NCBI GenBank assembly: GCA_024640205.1
Contig: JAHEFL010000016.1
Location: forward strand, 1 to 5,261
Origin: Flavobacteriales bacterium
GTDB lineage: Bacteria > Bacteroidota > Bacteroidia > Flavobacteriales_F > PHOS-HE28
Direction: 5' to 3'
Length of the DNA: 5,261 nucleotides
Of this stretch, positions 1 to 5,261 are shown piece after piece. Both the position numbers and the translations under genes were made by a program. Under the pieces are notes generated by a model that saw only the letters and a list, made by a program, of their open reading frames with translations, made no database searches and had not been told where the DNA came from. Numbering within the stretch: the stretch's first letter is position 1; each line of letters opens with the position of its first letter.

Positions 1-47
1 CAATTATGGCCCGGGACAATTCGTTGTAGGTCACGCGCTATTGCATT

Positions 48-71
48 CCTCTGTGCCTCCGCGCCTCTGCG
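48..71. repeat. Three tandem copies of an octamer, CCTCYGYG
   Basis: Three contiguous 8-base units are visible: CCTCTGTG (48-55), CCTCCGCG (56-63) and CCTCTGCG (64-71), followed by one more G. They differ only by C/T changes at positions 5 and 7 of the unit. On the minus strand they read as CRCRGAGG units, beginning a few bases past the stop codon of the upstream isomerase gene. The array cannot form a strong hairpin; only a 4-bp CCGC/GCGG stem (59-62 with 69-72) is possible, so it is not an obvious terminator. I recall similar CACAGAGG-like short arrays between genes in several environmental bacterial genomes, but their function is unknown to me. Confidence 0.6.
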
Positions 72-76
72 GCCAA

Positions 77-1063
77 CTATTTCACATCAGCCAGCTTCCC
101 CTTCAGCATATCGATCACCGCGATCTCGCTTGGGTCCACTCCCTTTTTCTCAGCCCAGTACAGGCTTACCCAGTCACCAAGATTGATGAGGTATAACTGC
201 CGCGCATAGGCCGTGTCGCCCTTGCTCCATACCTCATGGACATGCGGGGTGAATTTGGCGAAGACCTCCTTGTTGATCTCCATGCGCACCTGGGTCCGCT
301 CGTGGTCCGTTGAATGCCTGAATAGCACCACAGCGATCTCATTATCCCCGCCGGCCCAACCCACCAATTCGTTGTGGTTCATCTCAGGGATGGCATGGTG
401 CCAGCAGAGCTCCTTGCTGTTCTCGTTCACCTGTTGCCGGAACCGGATGCTCACGGCTTCGGTATTCGCCTCGCTGTAGATCACCAGGCGTTTGCCATGG
501 AGCTTTTCTGTCAGCTCGCGTGCCGCCTTCTTGATGGCTTCCTTCTCTTCAGAGAGCATGGCGGCCGCGGTCTTGATCGAGCCCTCGAACCCGTCACCAA
601 TGATCCCGAAATGATGGAGCAGAAAGAATTGCTGCACCAGCGAGTACGCCAGCATGGTACGCGGCGGGTTGCCACCAGGGATCACGATGTGATCAAGTCC
701 CTTGGACTTTGCGGTTTCCAGCATTTTACCACCGCTGGTCACCACGCACACGCGGGCTCCTTTGGTAAGGGCTTGCTCCATGGCCGCCAGGGTCTCCTCC
801 GTATTACCGCTGTAACTGCAGGCGATCACCAGGCTCTTGTGGTTCACATAGCCGGGCAGGTAATAATTGTTGTAGACCTCGATCGAGCATTTGGCCTCCT
901 TATGCACCAACTGCGCCGCGATCCGGCCACCGATACCGCTTCCTCCCAACCCGGTGATGACCACGTTGGCGTAAGGTCCACCAGGTGTTTTCAAGGTCGC
1001 GTTGCGACCGATCTCCAGTGCCTCCTTCAGTTGTTTCGGGAATGCTTCGATAAGGCTGATCAT
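77..1063 (-). CDS. Bifunctional phosphoglucose/phosphomannose isomerase (SIS domain)
   Basis: Predicted cytosolic enzyme of 328 residues that interconverts glucose-6-phosphate or mannose-6-phosphate with fructose-6-phosphate, linking glycolysis/gluconeogenesis to mannose-derived sugars. The N-terminal SIS domain (about 32-155) has a glycine-rich phosphate loop GLGGSGIGG (38-46) and the sugar-phosphate motif CSYSGNTEE (82-90). The family signature IPGGNPPR (128-135) ends in Arg135. The second half carries NENSK (213-217) and NHNE (229-232). By family comparison, Arg135, Glu214 and His230 match the catalytic Arg, Glu and His of the Pyrobaculum enzyme, with the same Glu-His spacing of 16. The C-terminal GVDPSEIAVIDMLKGKLA is also typical. 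The length is normal for this family and much shorter than classical Pgi. The start is the first ATG, 28 bases after its candidate promoter; the stop is TAG. It is divergent from lysS. A PGI-only or mannose-preferring specificity cannot be excluded. Confidence 0.88.
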   Translation of the reverse strand: MISLIEAFPKQLKEALEIGRNATLKTPGGPYANVVITGLGGSGIGGRIAAQLVHKEAKCSIEVYNNYYLPGYVNHKSLVIACSYSGNTEETLAAMEQALTKGARVCVVTSGGKMLETAKSKGLDHIVIPGGNPPRTMLAYSLVQQFFLLHHFGIIGDGFEGSIKTAAAMLSEEKEAIKKAARELTEKLHGKRLVIYSEANTEAVSIRFRQQVNENSKELCWHHAIPEMNHNELVGWAGGDNEIAVVLFRHSTDHERTQVRMEINKEVFAKFTPHVHEVWSKGDTAYARQLYLINLGDWVSLYWAEKKGVDPSEIAVIDMLKGKLADVK

Positions 1064-1083
1064 CGGTGTGGGTTCTGCGCCTG

Positions 1084-1116
1084 CGAAATTAGCCCTTGCC
1101 TTTGCTCCGCCCGCAA
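1084..1116 (-). promoter_or_regulatory. Candidate Bacteroidota-type promoter for the sugar-phosphate isomerase gene
   Basis: On the minus strand a TAATTTCG element (1091 down to 1084) resembles the Bacteroidota -7 consensus TAnnTTTG with one change (C for the third T). A TTG lies upstream at 1116-1114, leaving a 22-base spacer, within the 17-23 range I recall for flavobacterial promoters. Transcription would start near 1078, giving a leader of about 15 bases before the ATG at 1063. The call is by motif and spacing only. Confidence 0.5.
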
Positions 1117-1137
1117 GAAGGGTTCCCGGTATCTTCG
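1101..1137 (+). promoter_or_regulatory. Candidate Bacteroidota-type promoter for lysS
   Basis: A TATCTTCG element at 1130-1137 fits the same TAnnTTCG pattern as the divergent promoter. The nearest upstream TTTG (1101-1104) is 25 bases away, slightly longer than the usual spacing, so the upstream half is uncertain. Transcription would begin around 1143, leaving a leader of about 18 bases before the lysS ATG at 1161. No Shine-Dalgarno sequence is evident in that leader. Confidence 0.45.
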
Positions 1138-1160
1138 CGCACCTCTCCAGTATTTCGCCT

Positions 1161-2678
1161 ATGTCCCACGCCCTTTCCGATCAGGAACTTGCCCGTCGCG
1201 AAGCTCTCCAGAAGCTCCGGGCCCTTGGTATCGAGCCTTTCCCTGCAGCTGAATTCCAGGTGACCAGCACCGCCACGCAGGTGAAGGACCTTTTCAAGGA
1301 AGAGGGCGATCCAACTCAGGTGACCATCGCAGGACGCCTGATGAGCGTGCGGGTCATGGGTAAGGCCAGCTTTGCCGTGATCCGTGACCATAGCGGCGAT
1401 CAGCAGATCTACGTGGCGCGGGATGAAGTGTCTCCAGGGGACGACAAGACCATGTACGACGAGGTTTGGAAACATCTCCTACATCTCGGAGATCACATCG
1501 GCGTTCAAGGTCATGTGTTCAAGACCCGGACCGGTGAGATCACCGTGCAGGTGAAAGAGCTCAAACTGTTGAGCAAGGCGCTCCGTCCCCTTCCTGTTGT
1601 AAAGACGGACGAGGAAGGGAACGTTCATGATGCGTTCACGGACCCCGAACAGCGCTACCGGATGCGCTACGTGGACCTGATCGTGAACAAGGGAGTGAAG
1701 GAAACCTTCCTGAAGCGTACCAGGATATTTGACGCGATGCGATCCTCCCTTCAGGAAGCGGGTTATGTCGAAGTGGACACACCGGTGTTGCAACCGATAC
1801 CAGGCGGTGCAGCTGCGCGGCCATTTACCACCCATCATAATGCGCTGGACGTGCCCTTCTACCTGCGCATCGCGAACGAGCTCTATCTCAAGCGATTGAT
1901 CGTGGGGGGTTTCGAAGGTGTTTTCGAGTTCAGCCGGAATTTCCGCAATGAGGGTATGGACCGTACACACAATCCGGAGTTCACGATAATGGAACTCTAT
2001 GTGGCCTACAAGGACTATCGCTGGATGATGGATTTCATGGAAACCGTGTTCAAGCGCGTCGCCATGGCGTCGAACGGCGATGCGAAGGCGGTATTCCAAG
2101 GAAAGGAGATCGGCTTTGATGGATCCTTTGCGCGGATCACGATGTGCGGGTCCATCAAGGAGCGAACAGGAAAGGATGTTCTGGAAATGGACGAGGCTGC
2201 GCTGCGTTCGCTTTGTGCCGAGAACAACATCCATGTGGAGCCCAGTATGGGGAAGGCGAAGCTGATCGATGAGCTCTTCAGCGAGCTGATCCAGCCGGGG
2301 CTGATCCAGCCCACCTTCGTCATGGACTTTCCGCTGGAGATGAGCCCGCTCTGTAAAAAGCACCGCGATGATCCCCGCTTGACGGAACGCTTTGAACTGT
2401 ACATCGGGGGTTTTGAAGTGGCCAACGCCTACAGCGAGCTCAACGACCCGATCGATCAGCAGGAGCGTTTCCAGGAGCAATTGAAGCTGCAGGAGCGCGG
2501 CGATGATGAGGCGATGTTCATCGACCGGGATTTCATCCGCGCACTCGAGTACGGTATGCCGCCGACCAGCGGCATCGGGATCGGTATGGATCGCTTGGTG
2601 ATGCTTCTGACCGATAATCCTGCGATCCAGGAAGTATTGCTCTTTCCGCAGATGAGGCCCGAGAAATTCCATTCGTGA
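1161..2678 (+). CDS. lysS: Lysyl-tRNA synthetase, class II
   Basis: Complete 505-residue cytosolic enzyme that charges tRNA-Lys with lysine using ATP. An N-terminal OB-fold anticodon-binding domain spans about 53-137 (from QVTIAGRLMSVRVMGKASF). The class II catalytic core follows. Motif 1 lies around 190-221, with GYVEVDTPVLQPIPGGAAAR. Motif 2 is RNFRNEGMDRTHNPEF (259-274), and motif 3 is GIGIGMDRLVMLL (471-483), with Arg262 and Arg478 as the expected ATP-binding arginines. ERFELYIGGFEVANAYSELN (409-428) is a typical lysine-pocket segment. The ATG at 1161 is chosen because the protein then begins at the usual place for LysRS and follows a candidate promoter. The in-frame ATG at 1002 would add 53 non-homologous residues and overlap the divergent isomerase gene. 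The protein ends shortly after FPQMRPEKF, close to the E. coli length; many Bacteroidota LysRS, as I recall, carry a further C-terminal tail that is absent here. Identification is very secure. Confidence 0.98.
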   Translation: MSHALSDQELARREALQKLRALGIEPFPAAEFQVTSTATQVKDLFKEEGDPTQVTIAGRLMSVRVMGKASFAVIRDHSGDQQIYVARDEVSPGDDKTMYDEVWKHLLHLGDHIGVQGHVFKTRTGEITVQVKELKLLSKALRPLPVVKTDEEGNVHDAFTDPEQRYRMRYVDLIVNKGVKETFLKRTRIFDAMRSSLQEAGYVEVDTPVLQPIPGGAAARPFTTHHNALDVPFYLRIANELYLKRLIVGGFEGVFEFSRNFRNEGMDRTHNPEFTIMELYVAYKDYRWMMDFMETVFKRVAMASNGDAKAVFQGKEIGFDGSFARITMCGSIKERTGKDVLEMDEAALRSLCAENNIHVEPSMGKAKLIDELFSELIQPGLIQPTFVMDFPLEMSPLCKKHRDDPRLTERFELYIGGFEVANAYSELNDPIDQQERFQEQLKLQERGDDEAMFIDRDFIRALEYGMPPTSGIGIGMDRLVMLLTDNPAIQEVLLFPQMRPEKFHS

Positions 2679-2702
2679 GCTTTTTTTATCCGGAAGGCGC
2701 CG

Positions 2703-2714
2703 AGCACCGGTGCT
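2703..2714. repeat. Perfect 12-bp palindrome in the lysS-peptidase gap
   Basis: AGCACCGGTGCT equals its own reverse complement. Four flanking bases on each side, AGGC (2695-2698) and GCCT (2719-2722), are also complementary, separated from the core by 4-base unpaired segments. The arrangement could be an operator-like dyad upstream of the peptidase promoter, or part of an RNA structure downstream of lysS. A T7 run (2681-2687) lies before it rather than after it, so it does not form a standard intrinsic terminator for lysS. Function unknown. Confidence 0.4.
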
Positions 2715-2760
2715 GTTGGCCTCGCGCGGTGCACGCACGCTCACTCGAGACTCTGGGAAG

Positions 2761-2768
2761 TAAATTCG
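2761..2768 (+). promoter_or_regulatory. Candidate -7 element just upstream of the M28 peptidase gene
   Basis: TAAATTCG, followed by CG, matches the TAnnTTCG pattern seen at both divergent promoters at 1064-1160. It begins only 15 bases before the ATG at 2776, so a start site 5-8 bases downstream of the element would give a leaderless or almost leaderless mRNA. No TTG lies at the expected upstream spacing; the closest (2716-2718) is about 42 bases away. The call therefore rests on the -7 element and its position alone. Confidence 0.4.
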
Positions 2769-2775
2769 CGACCCT

Positions 2776-4452
2776 ATGATCAGGTTTCCCCGGTTTTCCT
2801 TTTGGTGTTTTCTTGCCCTGCTGCCGGGCATTGCGCTTTCACAAAAGCTGTCCGATGCCGATGCTATTGAACGCATGCGTTCCGAAGTAGGCTTTCTGGC
2901 CAGCGATGAATTGGAGGGAAGGGAGGCAGGAACACCCGGAGAACGGAAAGCTGCTGAATTCATCGCCGCCGAGTTCGCTCGCCTTGGTTTGAAGCCGAAA
3001 GGGAATTCAGGCTCTTACCTGCAGGAATTCACCTTCGTTGCCGACCCCGTGAATGGCCCTGGCGATCATTTGCAGATCGGTCGTCGCACGTTCAAGCCAG
3101 GGGAGGAATTCTATCCCCTGTCCTTCTCGGCAAACGGCGTGGCGCGCGGCACCATTTATAAAGTGCTCTATGGGATCAGCGCGCCGGAGCTGAGTTATGA
3201 TGATTATGGGGATGCGGACCTGAAAGGCAGGATAGCCGCCATGTCCGTGGGTTCGCCCGACGGCATCCACCCGCACAGCAAGTACCTGGCACATCATGAT
3301 CTGCGTGGTCGCGCGGAGGAAGCCATCAAGCGGGGAGCTGTTGGCGTGCTGTTCTTCAACGATGACCCGAATGCCGAGAACCCGGAGCGCAGGCTCAGTG
3401 CCAAGATGTCTCCAGTGAGTGTGCCAGTGGTGTTCCTGGACAGTGACGCCTACCAGGAGATGCTCATGGACAATAACCCTTGTGTGATCACAGCGGATAT
3501 CGTGCGCGAGGAGCGTACCGCTTACAATGTGGTAGGTCTATTGGATAACGGTAAGAACACCAGCACTGTGGTCGGCGCCCATTTTGATCACTTGGGGTGG
3601 GGTGATGATGGTTCTTTGCACCGCGGTGATCCAGCGATCCATTATGGCGCCGATGACAATGCGAGCGGTACGTCCGTGATGATGCAACTGGCCCGGGACC
3701 TGGTCGCCATGGATACGGCGAAGGCGAGCAACCACCTGTTCATCGCGTTCAGTGGTGAGGAGAAGGGGCTTTATGGCTCCAATTATTGGACGAAGAACGC
3801 CACGGTTCCATTGGATGAGCTCAACTACATGGTCAACCTGGACATGGTGGGAAGGCTGGATAGTGTTGGTAGCATTGGGATCAACGGTGTTGGCACTTCT
3901 CCGTCGTGGTCCAAGGTCGATAGCATTTCCGCCGGCAACCTGGTGGTGAAGACCACGTTGAGCGGCATCGGGTCCAGCGACCATACAAGCTTCTATCTGA
4001 AGGATGTGCCCGCCATTCACTTTTTCACAGGCACGCACGCTGACTATCACAAACCGGGGGATACCTGGGAGAAGGTGAACTATGAGGGCATGTTGAGGGT
4101 GACGCGTTTCATCGAGGAACTGATCATCGACCTGGATGGGTCAGGGCGCCTGCCCTTCAACCGTACCGAGGAGTCCGACTCCACCAGCACGCCGCGTTTC
4201 AAGGTCACCTTGGGGGTCGTGCCGGATTACATGTACAGTGGGAAGGGTATGCGCATCGATGGCGTCACCGAAGGGAAGCCCGCGGCCAACGCCGGTCTGA
4301 AGGAAGGCGATGTGGTGGTGCGGATGGGCGCCATCGAGGTGGTGGACATGATGGCCTACATGAAAGGCCTGGGCCAATACGAGAAGGGTGATAAAGCGCC
4401 TGTTGTGGTCCTGCGTGACGGCAAGGAGATGGAAGTGGAGGTGACGTTCTAA
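2776..4452 (+). CDS. Secreted M28-family zinc metallopeptidase with PA and PDZ domains
   Basis: This 558-residue protein is predicted to be exported and to act as a zinc aminopeptidase or related exopeptidase. A signal peptide is clear: basic MIRFPRF, a hydrophobic core to about 20, and likely cleavage after ALS (22). There is no lipobox cysteine. A PA-like insert covers roughly 120-245. The M28 core (about 250-450) shows every expected metal and catalytic position: GAHFDHL (His269, Asp271), GADDNASG (Asp294 bridging), FSGEEKG (Glu328 general base, Glu329), NLDMVGR (Asp356) and DYHKPGDT (His425). These assignments are by analogy with Vibrio aminopeptidase. A C-terminal PDZ domain spans about 473-556, with GVTEGKPAANAGLKEGDVVV as its most typical stretch. 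No C-terminal secretion tail follows the PDZ. The gene lies 97 bases after lysS and 103 before gpsA on the same strand, with its own candidate promoter. The ATG is chosen because the signal peptide begins there. The substrate cannot be inferred. Confidence 0.93.
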   Translation: MIRFPRFSFWCFLALLPGIALSQKLSDADAIERMRSEVGFLASDELEGREAGTPGERKAAEFIAAEFARLGLKPKGNSGSYLQEFTFVADPVNGPGDHLQIGRRTFKPGEEFYPLSFSANGVARGTIYKVLYGISAPELSYDDYGDADLKGRIAAMSVGSPDGIHPHSKYLAHHDLRGRAEEAIKRGAVGVLFFNDDPNAENPERRLSAKMSPVSVPVVFLDSDAYQEMLMDNNPCVITADIVREERTAYNVVGLLDNGKNTSTVVGAHFDHLGWGDDGSLHRGDPAIHYGADDNASGTSVMMQLARDLVAMDTAKASNHLFIAFSGEEKGLYGSNYWTKNATVPLDELNYMVNLDMVGRLDSVGSIGINGVGTSPSWSKVDSISAGNLVVKTTLSGIGSSDHTSFYLKDVPAIHFFTGTHADYHKPGDTWEKVNYEGMLRVTRFIEELIIDLDGSGRLPFNRTEESDSTSTPRFKVTLGVVPDYMYSGKGMRIDGVTEGKPAANAGLKEGDVVVRMGAIEVVDMMAYMKGLGQYEKGDKAPVVVLRDGKEMEVEVTF

Positions 4453-4555
4453 GAGGCACGACGGTTGAAGCGCCCTGGGAACGGATCGACCTAGAAGGCG
4501 AGGAACGTAGGTTCTCCTGCGGAACACGACCTTCGATCATCAAGAGAAGCACACC

Positions 4556-5261
4556 ATGAAGAAGAACGGATCATCCCCAGGTAGGATCGCTGTGATAGGG
4601 GGGGGGAGTTGGGGCACAGCCCTGGTGAAGCTGCTCAGCGCCAGCCAGGAAAAGGTGGGTTGGTGGGTGCGTAGAAAGGAGACGATCGCGCACATCGCCA
4701 AGTACGGACATAACCCGGATTACATCAGCGCCGCCCAGTTCGATGTGACGCGCTTGGACATGGATAGCGACATCCATGCGGTAGTAGAAAGCGCCGCGGT
4801 TGTTGTGATCGCAGTACCCAGTGCTTTCGTACAGGCCACGATGGATCTTTTGGGTCCTGAGGCGTTAAAGGGAAGGACCGTATTCAGCGCCGTCAAAGGG
4901 ATCGTGCCTTCCACGAACCAGATCGTGGGGGAGTACCTCTTCCAACATAAAGGGGTCGGGGAACAGGATTTCGGTGTCATTTGCGGGCCATGTCACGCTG
5001 AAGAAGTGGCGATGGAACGACTGAGCTACCTCACCATCGCATGCCAGGATGCGGACAAGGCAAGGATCATGGGCGATGCACTCAATGGACGGTTCATGAA
5101 AACCACACTGAGCGATGACATCTATGGTACCGAGTACGCTGCCATCTTGAAGAACGTCATCGCTGTTTGTGCCGGGATCAGCGTAGGGCTGGGATACGGC
5201 GATAATTTCCGGGCGGTACTCGTAAGCCGGGCGATCCAGGAGATCGAACGCTTCGTAGCCG
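4556..5261 (+). CDS. gpsA: NAD(P)H-dependent glycerol-3-phosphate dehydrogenase, 3' end beyond window
   Basis: The first 235 residues are present; the gene runs off the right edge without a stop. The cytosolic enzyme reduces dihydroxyacetone phosphate to sn-glycerol-3-phosphate for phospholipid synthesis. The N-terminal Rossmann fold begins IAVIGGGSWGTALVKLL (11-27), with the dinucleotide loop G15-G20. Further family marks are AVPS (86-89), SAVKGIVP (111-118, Lys114), GPCHAEEVA (144-152) and LKNVIAVCAGISVGLGYGDN (198-217), where Lys199 is the expected catalytic lysine. GPCHAEE and the GYGDNF ending are the form I associate with Bacteroidota. About 95-100 C-terminal residues are probably missing, judging from the usual 330-residue length. 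The ATG at 4556 starts ten residues before the first beta strand; a weak purine stretch (AAGAGAAG) precedes it. Three glycine codons are encoded by an uninterrupted run of nine G (4598-4606). Confidence 0.95.
   Translation, partial: MKKNGSSPGRIAVIGGGSWGTALVKLLSASQEKVGWWVRRKETIAHIAKYGHNPDYISAAQFDVTRLDMDSDIHAVVESAAVVVIAVPSAFVQATMDLLGPEALKGRTVFSAVKGIVPSTNQIVGEYLFQHKGVGEQDFGVICGPCHAEEVAMERLSYLTIACQDADKARIMGDALNGRFMKTTLSDDIYGTEYAAILKNVIAVCAGISVGLGYGDNFRAVLVSRAIQEIERFVA

Noticed and set aside
1..47. Possible gene fragment at the left edge
   Set aside because: Too short to identify in any frame. The repeated CAATT around GGCCCGGGAC looks like chance.
1002..1160. Upstream start extending lysS by 53 codons
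   Set aside because: The added residues do not resemble LysRS, overlap the divergent isomerase coding region, and would remove the room for either promoter.
374..1252. A 292-codon open frame on the plus strand opposite the isomerase and running into lysS
   Set aside because: It is antisense to a clearly identified isomerase and overlaps the lysS start. The translation is Cys/His/Arg-rich with no family resemblance.
2660..2690. Intrinsic terminator at the end of lysS, based on the T7 run
   Set aside because: Only 3-bp stems with mismatches (such as GAA/TTC) can form before the T run. That is too weak to call.
2731..2741. GCACGCACGCT shared with 4032-4042 as a direct repeat
   Set aside because: One copy is intergenic and the other encodes the conserved THAD segment of the peptidase. 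An 11-base match of low-complexity GC-rich sequence is best explained by chance.
1479..2963. A 494-codon open frame on the minus strand opposite lysS and the peptidase start
   Set aside because: It lies antisense to a certain LysRS gene. Its translation has no recognisable domain and is rich in His, Arg and Leu, as expected from the complement of a GC-rich coding frame.
4498..4520. Stem-loop or promoter upstream of gpsA
   Set aside because: The AGGAAC/GTTCTCCT stem needs a bulge or wobble pair. TAGGTTCT (4508-4515) misses the final G of the -7 pattern and has no properly spaced TTG, so gpsA may be read from the upstream promoter or from a site I cannot see.

Overview
The window looks like ordinary chromosomal DNA from a Bacteroidota bacterium, probably a relatively GC-rich flavobacterial-type lineage. 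Three things suggest this. The partial GpsA carries the GPCHAEE and GYGDNF signatures I associate with Bacteroidota. Three of the four genes are preceded by TAnnTTCG elements resembling the Bacteroidota -7 box (TAnnTTTG). No gene start has a convincing Shine-Dalgarno sequence. The phylum call is inference; genus cannot be read from this sequence.

Layout. Positions 1-76 hold no gene I can support, but contain three tandem copies of the octamer CCTCYGYG (48-71) just beyond the stop codon of the first gene. Positions 77-1063 (minus strand) encode a SIS-domain sugar-phosphate isomerase of the archaeal-type bifunctional phosphoglucose/phosphomannose isomerase family. A 97-base divergent intergenic region (1064-1160) carries one candidate promoter for each direction. 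Positions 1161-2678 (plus) encode a complete class II lysyl-tRNA synthetase. A 97-base gap (2679-2775) holds a T7 run, a perfect 12-bp palindrome and a candidate promoter abutting the next start codon. Positions 2776-4452 (plus) encode a secreted zinc metallopeptidase with signal peptide, PA, M28 and PDZ domains. After a 103-base gap with no strong signals, gpsA (glycerol-3-phosphate dehydrogenase) starts at 4556 and runs off the right edge.

How the genes fit together. Three are housekeeping genes: a hexose-phosphate isomerase for glycolysis/gluconeogenesis and mannose-derived sugars, LysRS for translation, and GpsA for the glycerol-3-phosphate backbone of phospholipids. From memory, lysS, gpsA and a glucose-6-phosphate isomerase gene are neighbours in some Bacteroidota. 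If so, this window may be a rearranged version with the non-homologous PGI/PMI placed divergently and a peptidase gene between lysS and gpsA. I see no transposase, integrase, CRISPR array, tRNA, rRNA, toxin-antitoxin pair or recognisable defence system. I found no convincing undescribed system here. The items most worth checking are the octamer repeat, the TAnnTTCG promoter variant with a possibly leaderless peptidase mRNA, and a G9 tract inside the gpsA nucleotide-binding loop.
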